Positions 42,395 to 52,394 of a stretch of 64,000 nucleotides of DNA are shown in pieces (positions within the stretch are counted from its first letter, which is position 1; every line of letters starts with the position of its first letter). Origin of the DNA: Lachnospiraceae bacterium (lineage in GTDB: Bacteria > Bacillota > Clostridia > Lachnospirales > Lachnospiraceae); assembly GCA_017460885.1 (NCBI GenBank), contig JAFUAB010000008.1, positions 62,001 to 126,000 on the forward strand, written 5' to 3'. The notes below the pieces were generated by a model that was given only the letters and a program-made list of their open reading frames with translations, was not told the origin of the DNA and did not search any database. The position numbers and the translations under genes are program-made.

Positions 42395-44770
42395 TCAAAC
42401 GGTAATCGTATTTGCCGTAAATATCACGTTTTTCGATGTTTCCCACTCGATTAAATCATGTTTTAGCCGCTTGGGTTTTATGCCGATCCGATATTTCCCC
42501 GCCGTTAAATCATCCTTAAGTGCACGTCCGACGAAGCCGCATAAGCCGATATTTCTTTCGTTTGGAAAAGCAGCCTCCAGATCTTGTCTGGGCATTGCAT
42601 AACTTTTTAGCTCATAAACAATTCCACTCGTTATGTTTTTGAGGACCGGATCGCATCCCAGCAGTCCGTTATCCCTTCCGGGCATATACAGCCAGCCTCG
42701 GATTTCAATGATTTCGGGCTCTTCCAGGTTCAGTTTTGAATGAAGCCCTGCAAAATCCACCGAAATCCGGTACTCATCACCCGGTATTTCTGCAAGATTT
42801 CTTTCATCATTTTGTCTGATTACTTCACACCGGGTTGATTTATTGTATCCGAAATCGCAATTACTCAGATAATTGGATTCGTTGCCGATAAGATTACAGT
42901 TGTAATATGGATCGTATCCATAAAATTCAGGATGGATTTGATACAGTCTTTTCTTTTCATTTAAAAGCCTGTCCCATTTATCTCCGTCACCTTCATCCTT
43001 TCCGCGGGTCAGAGACTCGTGATGATAGAGCAAGGCTCCGTTGCACTGCAGGTTCACAAATCCGGCCCCGGTGATCCTGAAGGAAAGCTCAACATCGTTA
43101 TATGCGACCGGAAAGCTTTCATCAAACCCTCCGACCTGTCTGAACTTCTGTGCAGAGATCATAAGACAGGCAGCGGTCACGCCGAGCACATCCGTCTGAA
43201 AAACGTTCTTCCCATAATAATACTGTACATCATCCGGGAAGATCACAAGCTTGTGCGAGGGACCTATCTCCATAGAAGTTATGCCGACATGCTGGATCAG
43301 ATCCGTGTCCGCATACAGCAGCTTGGCTCCGACCGCTCCGATATGAGGCTGCACGGCATATCCCGCCATCAGGCGCAGCCAGTCCTTCTGCACGACTTCG
43401 ATATCATCATTCATGAACAGAAGCAGATCACCTGCCGCATGAGAGGCGGCTGTGTTGCATAGCGCCGAAAAATTAAAATCCCTCGGTTCGTATATATATT
43501 TATGCGGGAACTCCGAAAGGATCCTGTCCGTAAGATTCTCATAATCCGTTCTGTGCTCTGCCGTAGATCCGTTATCCACTATCACAAATTCCAGATTCGT
43601 ATAATCCGTGCGCTCCGCGAAGCTGAACAGCAGCTTTTCAAGCACCTCCGGATGATCCCTGGTCAGGATCAGAACCGATACGAGCGGTTCAACGTCCGTT
43701 TTATATAAAATATGCTTTGTTATTCCATCCTGGGAATCGATAAAGCCTGCTTTAACCTGTCGACGATCGAAGCTGCGCCGCTTGATCCCGTTGTATTTGG
43801 CCTCAGCTCCCCATGTGAGACGACCGTTCTCCAAATCTTCCTTTAATCGTGTACAAGTACTCTTCCACAATGAATAACAGTCGTTTCTGCCGCTATCCGC
43901 ATCTCCGAACCTGCTCGTATCCACGTATTTATTTCCGTCATTATGATACAGTACCTGTGAAATATGCAGGACTCCGGGTTCGGTTATATGCTTCCCGAGG
44001 CTGTCGGAAGCCTGCAGAAACAGATCATAGATATTGGCATAGGGATCCGATGAGCCAAGCCAGTGGGCGCGGACCGCAAAATCGGTTCTTATCAATGCGA
44101 TATTTCCAAAATAAAAAAAGCTGTCGAGAGTATCGGGAGACCAATCCGGTTTGAAGTTCGGTTCGATCCGATGGATGCCTCCGGATACGTTATAATACCA
44201 GTCCTCATCGGCATAAGCGATCACCGCACCCGGATGCTCCGCAAGTTCGGCACCGATCCTGTCAGCGTATCCCGTGGCAAGCTGTCCCGCCGCGGATACA
44301 AAAAGAAGCCATTTCGAAGCCTCTTCTAAGTCAAAAGGAACCTTTATTCCTTTACAGTCTTCTATATTGATGATGTGAAAGCCCGATTCCCTGATACGGG
44401 TCATCCCTGAGTTCCGATATGAGGTATAGTTATTCTCCGTATCGTCTTTTGCGATCCAGCCGGCATAATAATCCTCGAAATGCCACTTTCTTTCTTCATA
44501 CAGAGTCGAAAGATCCTCATCTGCCGTATCAACCGAAGCATCCGGCTGCGGGATCTGTTTGCCCGTACCCTTCAGTCCGGAATACAGTTTGCGCACCGGA
44601 GCCAGCAGCTTCCAATAGGTACTGCCGGTCACCCTGTCAAGCTGCGCCTGCAATTCGGCGGTCTTTGAATCCTTTTCACCGATCTGAACAGCCAGATTAT
44701 TGTTGTATTTCTTCTGCCTGCGGAAGATATCCTCGTAATACCGCTCCCAGGTGTATTCTTCGAAAGCCAT
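42395..44770 (-). CDS. Multi-domain GT2 glycosyltransferase with C-terminal beta domain
   Basis: The protein has 791 residues. A short coiled coil near the N-terminus is followed by a degenerate GT2 domain (AVIAYADEDWYYNVSGG and PNFKPDWSPDTLDSFFYFGN, but no clear first nucleotide-binding motif). A full GT2 domain then starts VSVLILTRDHPEVLEKLLFS and contains LLLFMNDDIEVV and AYNDVELSFRITGAGF. The last ~120 residues (YRISVDFAGLHSKLNLEEPE onward) look like a beta-sandwich. The pairing of degenerate and intact GT domains suggests one domain is non-catalytic. Starts 2 bp after the methyltransferase-kinase gene. Confidence 0.87.
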   Translation of the reverse strand: MAFEEYTWERYYEDIFRRQKKYNNNLAVQIGEKDSKTAELQAQLDRVTGSTYWKLLAPVRKLYSGLKGTGKQIPQPDASVDTADEDLSTLYEERKWHFEDYYAGWIAKDDTENNYTSYRNSGMTRIRESGFHIINIEDCKGIKVPFDLEEASKWLLFVSAAGQLATGYADRIGAELAEHPGAVIAYADEDWYYNVSGGIHRIEPNFKPDWSPDTLDSFFYFGNIALIRTDFAVRAHWLGSSDPYANIYDLFLQASDSLGKHITEPGVLHISQVLYHNDGNKYVDTSRFGDADSGRNDCYSLWKSTCTRLKEDLENGRLTWGAEAKYNGIKRRSFDRRQVKAGFIDSQDGITKHILYKTDVEPLVSVLILTRDHPEVLEKLLFSFAERTDYTNLEFVIVDNGSTAEHRTDYENLTDRILSEFPHKYIYEPRDFNFSALCNTAASHAAGDLLLFMNDDIEVVQKDWLRLMAGYAVQPHIGAVGAKLLYADTDLIQHVGITSMEIGPSHKLVIFPDDVQYYYGKNVFQTDVLGVTAACLMISAQKFRQVGGFDESFPVAYNDVELSFRITGAGFVNLQCNGALLYHHESLTRGKDEGDGDKWDRLLNEKKRLYQIHPEFYGYDPYYNCNLIGNESNYLSNCDFGYNKSTRCEVIRQNDERNLAEIPGDEYRISVDFAGLHSKLNLEEPEIIEIRGWLYMPGRDNGLLGCDPVLKNITSGIVYELKSYAMPRQDLEAAFPNERNIGLCGFVGRALKDDLTAGKYRIGIKPKRLKHDLIEWETSKNVIFTANTITV

Positions 44771-44772
44771 AT

Positions 44773-46809
44773 CTACCGTCCGATCCGTCCTGCCGTTTCC
44801 GCATCCAATACGGTCACGGTCATTTCTACCCGCAATTCATTCTCAGTCCTGTCCGTATGATTCCTGAGTGATAATGTAAAACCGGGATCCGATGTCGCAA
44901 ACGCATAGGTATCCGCCCCGATGCGTTTCCCGTTGGTCTTAAATCCCAAACCGGAAAGCTTCATACGTTCTCCGTTCCAGAAGATCCCTCCTATCGAAAC
45001 TATGCAGAATTCGCTGCAGGGATCGATCCGGATTGTCCTTACCCCGGCCGGTATGACCGCGGTAAAGGGAAGTTCTTCCTCAAAAAAAGATTCCTGTTCA
45101 CTGAATCCGCGTCCGGAATCCAGATAAACCTGGGGCCTTAGAGACAACGATCCGGAATCCGAGCACGATTGATCCCCGGGGACGATCACACGGTTGCCTA
45201 TCCTCTCGCGGATCTCGTCCAGTGATCTGTGATTACCGGTAACGTTTTTCTGAAACCTCATCTCATCTTCCCGATACTCCTCCGCCTGTTTATCGGAGAT
45301 GTTCAGTTTGCCTAAAATTAAATCCAGATCTAATTTCTGCCGTTTTTCATCCTCGAGAATATAGCAATAAACCGCCCTGAATCCAAGCTGTCCCGCAGTC
45401 CAGCTTTCCTTTACCGTCCACTCATAATCGATTACAGTCCACTCATCCCCGTTGATCAGTATATTGGAGAAGATAAGATCGATATCCGTAATCTTCGCTG
45501 TATCGCTTCCATATGAGATCCTGTCAAGATAATCATCAAAAAGCCTGACAAATCCTTCGGTATCATTATCAAACAGAAGAGAATCCAACCGGGATTCCAG
45601 GGTTTCACCCTCCACATACTCTATCTCGAGAGCGTTGCCGCCGCCGGTCATTACCGCTCTGTTTATCCTCAATCTGCTGTCTTTATATCTCTCCGTCAGC
45701 ATTCGGCAGTTTTCGGCATATCTCTCCAGATGCGCACGGGCACGGGGATCAAGTGCTCTTTTGATCACACGCTTTTTGCCGTGTTTTTCGGTTATCTCCG
45801 TACATATCGCACATTCAGGTGCGCGGTCGTTGGAATATCTCACATAATCCGTATCCGGGCAGCTGCCCAGGATCAGCATATATGAATTGGAATACAGATG
45901 ATACAGTCCCTCATCGAGGATCGAATCATAGACATTCTTTTCATTGAACAGAAGATATCTGTCACGATCCATGTTCCGGATATTCAGCTTAAGTTCCCCC
46001 TTCTGCGGAAGACGTCTGTCGGAATACAGATTTGTCATGAATTTATAATCGGGATAGGGATAATACATCCTGTGTTCCCCGAAACCGCATTCCTCCGCTA
46101 TCCCGATCAGGGCTTTGTCGGTAAAGGTCCTGACCACTCCTCCGTCGGGATAGTTCTCAAGCGAACTGAAATACGTGCCCAGATGGTCTTCCGCGCAGCC
46201 TGCCCAGTATTTGAGCCCGAATCTGTTCTCTATCGCTATGGCTATGGAACCACCGGGCTTTAAATGGCTGCCGATCGTCCTGAGGAAATCCCCATACGGA
46301 TCTGCGGAATCGATATAGCTCTGGGCATATTCAAAAACTCCTATCAGCAGAATATAGTCATAGTCACGTGCGAGCCCCTTTTCCACATCAGTAAAATTCC
46401 CGACATGGATAGTCACATTTTCCGAATCCATATGTCTGTATGCGTTGATCCTGCTGCGTTTAAACGAAAGATCGACGCAATCCACACGGCCGGCCTTGCG
46501 GGACAGTACACCCGTGATCGCACCACAGCCGGCTCCGATCTCCAGGACCTTCATATTTTTGTCAATCGGAAGCCACTCAACGATATTCTCCCTGAGGGGA
46601 GACAGATGATAGAGTATCGGCCAGCTTCCGGACTCCTCTATGATGCCGGGATACTCAGCCTCCGATCTGTCTCTGGCTATCTCCAGCAATTCATCCTCTA
46701 CACTGCCGTCGCAATAGAGATCCTCTCCGGAATATACGCTCAGATCAAGTGTGACCCTGCCGATGATCTCTTTATCTTTTTTTGTTCCCGTCTCGAAAGG
46801 AAGTTGCAT
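44773..46809 (-). CDS. Methyltransferase-kinase fusion resembling chain terminator WbdD
   Basis: The protein has 678 residues. The N-terminal SAM domain contains VLEIGAGCGAITGVLSRKAG (about residues 88-107) and YILLIGVFEYAQSYI. After a linker, a kinase-fold segment has ALEIEYVEGETLESRLDSLL, then ITDIDLIFSNILINGDEWTV and IDYEWT, i.e. the catalytic Asp, Asn and metal-binding Asp pattern. A C-terminal ~130-residue beta domain follows. In E. coli O9a, WbdD phosphorylates and methylates the chain end and its product is recognised by the exporter; here the neighbour is a Wzt with a C-terminal extension, so a capping role is inferred. Homology to WbdD itself is not shown. Confidence 0.75.
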   Translation of the reverse strand: MQLPFETGTKKDKEIIGRVTLDLSVYSGEDLYCDGSVEDELLEIARDRSEAEYPGIIEESGSWPILYHLSPLRENIVEWLPIDKNMKVLEIGAGCGAITGVLSRKAGRVDCVDLSFKRSRINAYRHMDSENVTIHVGNFTDVEKGLARDYDYILLIGVFEYAQSYIDSADPYGDFLRTIGSHLKPGGSIAIAIENRFGLKYWAGCAEDHLGTYFSSLENYPDGGVVRTFTDKALIGIAEECGFGEHRMYYPYPDYKFMTNLYSDRRLPQKGELKLNIRNMDRDRYLLFNEKNVYDSILDEGLYHLYSNSYMLILGSCPDTDYVRYSNDRAPECAICTEITEKHGKKRVIKRALDPRARAHLERYAENCRMLTERYKDSRLRINRAVMTGGGNALEIEYVEGETLESRLDSLLFDNDTEGFVRLFDDYLDRISYGSDTAKITDIDLIFSNILINGDEWTVIDYEWTVKESWTAGQLGFRAVYCYILEDEKRQKLDLDLILGKLNISDKQAEEYREDEMRFQKNVTGNHRSLDEIRERIGNRVIVPGDQSCSDSGSLSLRPQVYLDSGRGFSEQESFFEEELPFTAVIPAGVRTIRIDPCSEFCIVSIGGIFWNGERMKLSGLGFKTNGKRIGADTYAFATSDPGFTLSLRNHTDRTENELRVEMTVTVLDAETAGRIGR

Positions 46810-46820
46810 AAATTATATCC

Positions 46821-48104
46821 TTATTTAACAATAACGGTCGATTCGCTATCGTAATATCCCACAGTATCCTTATCCGACACCACTGTAAGGCCCATAACAT
46901 CATACAGTCTGTGATAAACGGTAAATACATCTTCCTCAAAGCCCGTACACCCGAGACTGATCAGATATTCTCCTCCCTGCAGATTCATATGCTGTGTAAA
47001 ATCTATTTCCTTAATATCACCCGCATGGACAGGTTCAAGGAAGCTTTTCTCTATCATTGTATTGGTTCCGGTGATCTCCGTCCCGCGTATGTTTTTGATG
47101 GTAAAGGCGAAGATCGGTCCGGGAATATCCTCTCTGATCTCAACCTTCATATGTATCGTATAGTTGCTGCCTTTGATTATGGCCGATGATCTGGTTCCGT
47201 TTTCGTCAAGGATGCTGTATTCGGTGATAACAGCCTTCTGCGAACCGTATTCTATCAGGTCGGGGTTTACATTAACACCGTCCGCCGCAGCAGCTGCCGC
47301 CTTACGTATTTCCTCGTCATCCAGCAGATGGATCCCGGATGCTTCATCGGTCCCGGGCAGCTCATACTGGCCAACCAGAACCTTTTTATAGGCGTCTATC
47401 ATCTCCTTCGGACCGCCCTCACCGAGCTTTATACCCTGATTGAGCAGAATCACTCTGTCACAGTACTTGGCTATGGAACTCAGATCATGACTGACAAACA
47501 GGATCGTCCTGCCCATCTCCTTGAATTCTTCAAATTTGTGATAACACTTGGCCTGAAAGAAAACGTCTCCGACCGAGAGTGCCTCATCGACTATCAGTAT
47601 CTCGGGATCGATATTGATCGCTACCGCAAATGCCAGTCTGACAAACATTCCGCTTGAATACGTTTTGACAGGCTGGTAGATATATTCCCCGATATCGGCA
47701 AACTCAAGTATGGAACCAAGTTTTTCATCTATTTCCTTCTCGGAGAAGCCGATCATGGTCCCGTTAAGATAGATATTATCTATTCCGTTGTATTCCATGT
47801 TAAAACCGGCACCAAGCTCCAGAAGTGCGGAAATGCGTCCATTCACGGTAACCGTACCCGCAGTGGGCGAAAGAACTCCTGTGATTATCTTCAAAATGGT
47901 GGACTTACCGGATCCGTTCGTGCCGATGATCCCGACTGTCTCACCCTTTCGGATAGTCATATTGACATCCTTAAGAGCACTGTGATCGGTATGACGGCAC
48001 CTGGAAAGTCCCAAAGCCTCCCTCAGTCTGTCAGATGGTTTCTCGTAGAGCTTATAGACCTTGTCTACATGTTCAACTTTGATGGCAAAATCGGAATCAG
48101 GCAT
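46821..48104 (-). CDS. Polysaccharide ABC exporter ATPase (Wzt-like) with C-terminal binding domain
   Basis: ATG at 48104 (MPDSDFAIKVEHVDKVYKLY) is preceded by GAGGAAAG and is preferred over a GTG at 48128. About 427 residues: NBD with Walker A GTNGSGKST, signature YSSGMFVRLAFAVAI and Walker B LIVDEALSVGDVFF. The ~190 residues after residue ~240 form a beta-rich region (SILDENGTRSSAIIKGSNYT, YLISLGCTGFEED), the position of the Wzt carbohydrate-recognition domain. It pairs with the permease immediately upstream. It exports a finished polysaccharide across the membrane. Confidence 0.92.
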   Translation of the reverse strand: MPDSDFAIKVEHVDKVYKLYEKPSDRLREALGLSRCRHTDHSALKDVNMTIRKGETVGIIGTNGSGKSTILKIITGVLSPTAGTVTVNGRISALLELGAGFNMEYNGIDNIYLNGTMIGFSEKEIDEKLGSILEFADIGEYIYQPVKTYSSGMFVRLAFAVAINIDPEILIVDEALSVGDVFFQAKCYHKFEEFKEMGRTILFVSHDLSSIAKYCDRVILLNQGIKLGEGGPKEMIDAYKKVLVGQYELPGTDEASGIHLLDDEEIRKAAAAAADGVNVNPDLIEYGSQKAVITEYSILDENGTRSSAIIKGSNYTIHMKVEIREDIPGPIFAFTIKNIRGTEITGTNTMIEKSFLEPVHAGDIKEIDFTQHMNLQGGEYLISLGCTGFEEDVFTVYHRLYDVMGLTVVSDKDTVGYYDSESTVIVK

Positions 48105-48124
48105 TTCTTTCCTCGTCAGGCTGA

Positions 48125-49138
48125 TCACAGCACATCCGCAAAATGTACTTTGAGTTTCTTAAACATCATACCGCCAACGGTATATAGCAGGAACAGCAGT
48201 ATCCAGAAATATGCACTGGAATAAAAATGCTGCCAGAACCATTCGTCTCCATATACCGAAAATCTGAATCCGTTGACGATATAAACCATAGGATTAAGTT
48301 TAAATATCGGCTTTAACGGATCGGGAACCATATGTATATCCCAGAGAATGGGAGTTGCCCACATGCCTATCTGAAGCATGATAGCCACGATCTGCTGAAG
48401 ATCCCTGAAGAAAACAACTATTGCGCAATTAATATAGCTCAGCGCAAGAACCAGCAGGAAAAGACAGAGGCTGTAATAAATGATCTGGATCGTATAGACC
48501 GTGGGATAATATCCGTAAAATGAAGCCACTGTCAGAAGGATCATCGTAAAGAACGCATGCGTGAACCAGGCACCGATCACCTTGATGATAGGCAGTACAG
48601 AGATATTAAAGACTACCTTTTTGACCAGATAATTGTACTCTATCATGGCCATCATCCCGTGATTCATTGCTTCCTGGAAAAAGAACCAGGGAACCAGTCC
48701 CGCGGTCAGAAACAACACATACGGAACCTCCACGCCGCTGGCTACCATCTGGGATCTGGTATTAAAGACCTTATCAAACACTATCCAGTACATGAGTACC
48801 GTGACAACCGGCTGTGCAAGCGCCCATACCGCTCCAAGATATGAACCCGCGTATCTTTTCTTAAAGTCATTCTTTGCCAGCTTCCAGATGAGCTTGCGGC
48901 TCTGCAGGAGTTCCACCGGAATGACCTTGAGCTGGTCAAAAAAGATACAGAAGAGAACGCACGAAACAGTGATCAGCGATATCCCGCTGATCTTTTTGAG
49001 CCTGGCCGTGCCCGGATCATCCAACGGATTGTTATGAAAGAACACCAAAACGGCCAGCGTAATGCACAGAAGCACTACTACGGTTATAACGACTCTTTTA
49101 ACGGTATGCGGTTTATCGTCTGATCTGCGCCCCGTCAT
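48125..49138 (-). CDS. Polysaccharide ABC exporter permease (Wzm/TagG-like)
   Basis: The ATG at 49138 overlaps the rfbC stop in TAATG, so the two are coupled; a longer upstream start is unlikely. About 337 residues. Two N-terminal TM segments (VVITVVVLLCITLAVLVFF and ISLITVSCVLFCIFFDQL) come before the ABC-2 permease core, IWKLAKNDFKKRYAGSYLGA and WALAQPVVTVLMYWIVF. The N-terminal pair is an extension relative to minimal Wzm. It forms the channel with the ATPase at 46821. Confidence 0.92.
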   Translation of the reverse strand: MTGRRSDDKPHTVKRVVITVVVLLCITLAVLVFFHNNPLDDPGTARLKKISGISLITVSCVLFCIFFDQLKVIPVELLQSRKLIWKLAKNDFKKRYAGSYLGAVWALAQPVVTVLMYWIVFDKVFNTRSQMVASGVEVPYVLFLTAGLVPWFFFQEAMNHGMMAMIEYNYLVKKVVFNISVLPIIKVIGAWFTHAFFTMILLTVASFYGYYPTVYTIQIIYYSLCLFLLVLALSYINCAIVVFFRDLQQIVAIMLQIGMWATPILWDIHMVPDPLKPIFKLNPMVYIVNGFRFSVYGDEWFWQHFYSSAYFWILLFLLYTVGGMMFKKLKVHFADVL

Positions 49139-49689
49139 TACCTGTTCAAGTCCCTGATCCCGCCCCATCCGGTATCCTTTTCGGAAAGAATAAGAACCAT
49201 ATTCTCCGGGATCGGCCATTCCACTCCGATATCGGGATCGTTGTAAATAATTCCGCCTTCATCGTCAGGATGATAGAAATCGGTTACCTTATAGAAAAAC
49301 TCGGCATAATCCGACAGCACCAGAAATCCGTGAGCAAAATCCTCCGGAATAAAGAACTGCTTTTTGTTATCTGCGGACAATATCACTCCGTACCACTGAC
49401 CATAGGTCGGAGAGCCCTTACGCATATCGACCGCCACGTCAAAAACCTCGCCCGAAACTACCCTCACAAGCTTAGCCTGCGGATGATTGATCTGGAAATG
49501 CAGCCCTCTCAGAACCCCATATCTGGATGCAGACTGATTATCCTGTACGAATTCCGCGTCGATACCCGCTTCCGCATATGCCTGTTTATGATATGTTTCC
49601 ACAAAATATCCCCTCGAATCCCCGAAAACCTGAGGTGTGATTACCTTCAGTCCATCGATATGGCATGTTTCAACCGTGATCCTGCCCAT
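49138..49689 (-). CDS. rfbC: dTDP-4-dehydrorhamnose 3,5-epimerase
   Basis: The protein has 183 residues. RmlC/RfbC makes dTDP-4-keto-L-rhamnose. Signatures are SRGYFVETYHKQAYAEAGID, the substrate/active-site QDNQSASRYGVLRGLHFQ and the catalytic LVRVVSGEVFDVAVDMRKGS. ATG follows AGGAGG. No rfbA, rfbB or rfbD is in the window, so the other dTDP-rhamnose genes lie elsewhere. It indicates that L-rhamnose is part of the glycan. Confidence 0.96.
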   Translation of the reverse strand: MGRITVETCHIDGLKVITPQVFGDSRGYFVETYHKQAYAEAGIDAEFVQDNQSASRYGVLRGLHFQINHPQAKLVRVVSGEVFDVAVDMRKGSPTYGQWYGVILSADNKKQFFIPEDFAHGFLVLSDYAEFFYKVTDFYHPDDEGGIIYNDPDIGVEWPIPENMVLILSEKDTGWGGIRDLNR

Positions 49690-49734
49690 GTTTAAACCTC
49701 CTGTAACATATATAAGTATTGTATATCTACTACG

Positions 49735-50985
49735 TCATCTGTATCGGACGTTTAAGTCAACTCTGGTCTCTATACCCTTTACCGTACCCTTGGAGGTGTA
49801 CTGCCAGTAGTCATAATAGCCATCATACCCGGGTTCGTCCGTATATTCCGCAAGCCAGGCATGATAAGCCGTAAGCTTATCGGCATCCAGCCTCTTGTTC
49901 CACCAGTTTCGGGAGGCATAGACCCCCGCTTCGTAACCCGAATTGGTTATAGTCTCGCAAAAAGCCTTCGTAACCGCAGTTCTGTCATCCTTACTCAGAT
50001 TATCTGCCCTGCCCCTGCCACCGGCCGATTCGGAATCAATAAATATCGGCAGGTCTATCTTGTACAGCTTGCATTCCTCGATGACCATGCTGGCCTCTTC
50101 TATGGCTTCGGTCTCATTTACGGCCTGGGAAAAGAAATATACGCCAATCGGGATCCCGGCCTTGATAGCCCCGAGACAATTGTCCTTAAAATACGAATCA
50201 AGGACCAGCGATCCTGAGGATGAGCCTCTGTACCCGCATCGGATGATCGCATACTCTATACCGTCGTCGGCGACCTTTTCCCAGTCGATCTCCTTATTAT
50301 ATCTGGAAACGTCTATACCGATCTTTCCGGCGGCATCGTAATAATCGACTGCCGTATGCTCCGTACCGTCCGCCTCCGCAAGTGCGGTATTTGTCTCGGT
50401 ATCATCGGCGGTGATATCCACCTCATCCTCGGTCAGTATCAGATAAGCTATGTCGCTGAGAGCCTTGTACTCCAGAGTCTTACTGATCTTGATCATCGTC
50501 TTGGTCTGAGGGACTATATAACCCTCACGCTCTGATAATCTGACGTAATACTCACCCTCTCTCAGGTGTTCCACATATATGATACCGTCACGATCCTCAT
50601 CAACATATCGTCCAGTATTCTCTATCTCCGCTTCAAACGGCGCACCTATCGCGAGATTCCCCAGGGCATCTATGACCATGATCCGCAGGTCCTGCCCCAC
50701 TGAATCCATCATCACATTGACCTTGATACCGTTCTCAACCCTGACTCCCGGTGTATACTGCTTTTTATCAAAAAAGTTCTCGTCCTTCATGAACGCGGTA
50801 AGGTCATCACCAACCTGTCCGCCAGTAAACTCCGGATCCTCAGCCGCTACCGTGACCTCATTCCTGCTCCGGATACCGAGCTTGCGCTTCACGGTATCCC
50901 AGTTGGTCAGGACCACAACGGCCATGATCAGAGCGAACATCGTTATTCCCATGATAATTGAGTGCTTGACGATTCGGGAATTCAT
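49735..50985 (-). CDS. Membrane-anchored GH25 muramidase-like protein
   Basis: The protein has 416 residues. A single TM (about residues 8-26: HSIIMGITMFALIMAVVVL) is followed by a ~190-residue linker with beta repeats and then the GH25 domain (about 222-416). GH25 landmarks are IGIDVSRYNKEIDW (first catalytic Asp) and LPIFIDSESAGG (DxE). GH25 enzymes cut muramic-acid glycosidic bonds in peptidoglycan. It is paralogous to the C-terminal domain of the 54408 gene. Residues match an active enzyme; no assay is implied. Confidence 0.9.
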   Translation of the reverse strand: MNSRIVKHSIIMGITMFALIMAVVVLTNWDTVKRKLGIRSRNEVTVAAEDPEFTGGQVGDDLTAFMKDENFFDKKQYTPGVRVENGIKVNVMMDSVGQDLRIMVIDALGNLAIGAPFEAEIENTGRYVDEDRDGIIYVEHLREGEYYVRLSEREGYIVPQTKTMIKISKTLEYKALSDIAYLILTEDEVDITADDTETNTALAEADGTEHTAVDYYDAAGKIGIDVSRYNKEIDWEKVADDGIEYAIIRCGYRGSSSGSLVLDSYFKDNCLGAIKAGIPIGVYFFSQAVNETEAIEEASMVIEECKLYKIDLPIFIDSESAGGRGRADNLSKDDRTAVTKAFCETITNSGYEAGVYASRNWWNKRLDADKLTAYHAWLAEYTDEPGYDGYYDYWQYTSKGTVKGIETRVDLNVRYR

Positions 50986-51035
50986 CTGCTACAGGCCTTC
51001 AGCCACCTCCACGTACACATAGATAATTTATTTTA

Positions 51036-52394
51036 TCATTTATTCACGGAAAATAACAGACTTCGGGCATAAGTAAGATCTATCAGTTTACGGCTTTCGA
51101 ACAGACCATAATAAGCCACGGACAGACATCCGGCAAGAGCCACGCAAAACCTGAAGTACCGGTTCCTCCAGATGGTACGCGCACGTCCTCCCAGGAAGCA
51201 TGTGATCAGAGCGATCGGAAGCAGATATCTCCCCTGAGGCTGGATCTCATACTCATACGAAAAAGTAAATGATGCCGCAATAAGAAACAGATTGAGAGCA
51301 GTACCGCCGATAAACAGTACAGAATCTCCCGACCGGCACAGGGATATGCCTATCCACACGTATATGACCGCGTAGAGAACAGCCATTACAATATAATATA
51401 TATTCTCTCCAGAGGCAGTGATCCGCGCTCCCGCAAACGATCTGTATGTTTTAAGAAACCAGTGCGGCTCAAGTTCAAAAACGCGGCCGGCAGGGTATCC
51501 CTTGCTCTTGATCCTCCAGCTTATCTGCTGTTCTTCTATGGGAGTCGACGGTTTCTTGTCATAATCGCACCACTTCTCTTCCATTTCCAGACTGACGGAA
51601 TCCTTATCGAAACCATAGTAATAGAGATCGAGGGAAAACCTCGCACCGAATATCGCAAACGCAACCCCGAGAATGATAAGATATTTAACCAGTAATTGCT
51701 TGTGAATATTAATTTCTGATTTAATTAAATGCGTCACCAGTGTGATAAATGTCATTCCCAAAACAGCGTAATAGCCCCATTTCGAAAGCATTATCACGCC
51801 ATACATCACTCCCAGCAGTACACAGGGAACAGCATATTTATGTTCTCGCTTAAGTGTCTTCCACAGAAAGCTTTCCTCATCCGCGAGCATGACCATACTT
51901 ATAAAGCCCAGGAAATAGTCCTCTGCATCGTAAGTAAGATATGAAAAAATATACCATGCCTGTACCACTATACCGAATCCAAGCATCATATAGTTACGAC
52001 GTTTAAGATTTTTTAGTATATAAACGGTCATGATCAGCATGAGCAGAAGATCCGGCATTCGATAATACGGAAAAACATGCATGAACTGTCTGAATATAAA
52101 AGAAATCTTGCTAAATATCAGAAAATAGGGAGTATTATTGCATACCTTGGTAAATCCGTACCCGCTGTATGTATCGCCCAGGCCCTCACCCTCAAGCCTC
52201 ATATCCGGCCAGATCCATCTGCTTTCGCACCAGTCCAGGCACGCCTTTACATCATACTCATCGGGATGCATCCCAAACTCCGAAAGCATTCCTACTGTGC
52301 AGGACACAATAAAAGCACCGATGATCACCAATGCTGATATATATACAAACCGGTTTTCCCTGAACTTATTTACGAATTTAGAGTTCATTATCAT
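51036..52394 (-). CDS. Multi-pass membrane glycosyltransferase-like protein (GT-C fold)
   Basis: ATG at 52394 overlaps the stop of the acyltransferase gene as ATGA; a longer frame has no support. About 452 residues with around ten membrane segments. After TM1 an external loop contains EFGMHPDEYDVKACLDW, the kind of acidic motif found in GT-C transferases using polyprenyl-phosphate sugars. The upstream genes encode a polyprenol-phosphate sugar transferase and an acyltransferase. It probably adds a lipid-linked sugar to a surface polymer; family certainty is moderate. Confidence 0.68.
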   Translation of the reverse strand: MIMNSKFVNKFRENRFVYISALVIIGAFIVSCTVGMLSEFGMHPDEYDVKACLDWCESRWIWPDMRLEGEGLGDTYSGYGFTKVCNNTPYFLIFSKISFIFRQFMHVFPYYRMPDLLLMLIMTVYILKNLKRRNYMMLGFGIVVQAWYIFSYLTYDAEDYFLGFISMVMLADEESFLWKTLKREHKYAVPCVLLGVMYGVIMLSKWGYYAVLGMTFITLVTHLIKSEINIHKQLLVKYLIILGVAFAIFGARFSLDLYYYGFDKDSVSLEMEEKWCDYDKKPSTPIEEQQISWRIKSKGYPAGRVFELEPHWFLKTYRSFAGARITASGENIYYIVMAVLYAVIYVWIGISLCRSGDSVLFIGGTALNLFLIAASFTFSYEYEIQPQGRYLLPIALITCFLGGRARTIWRNRYFRFCVALAGCLSVAYYGLFESRKLIDLTYARSLLFSVNK

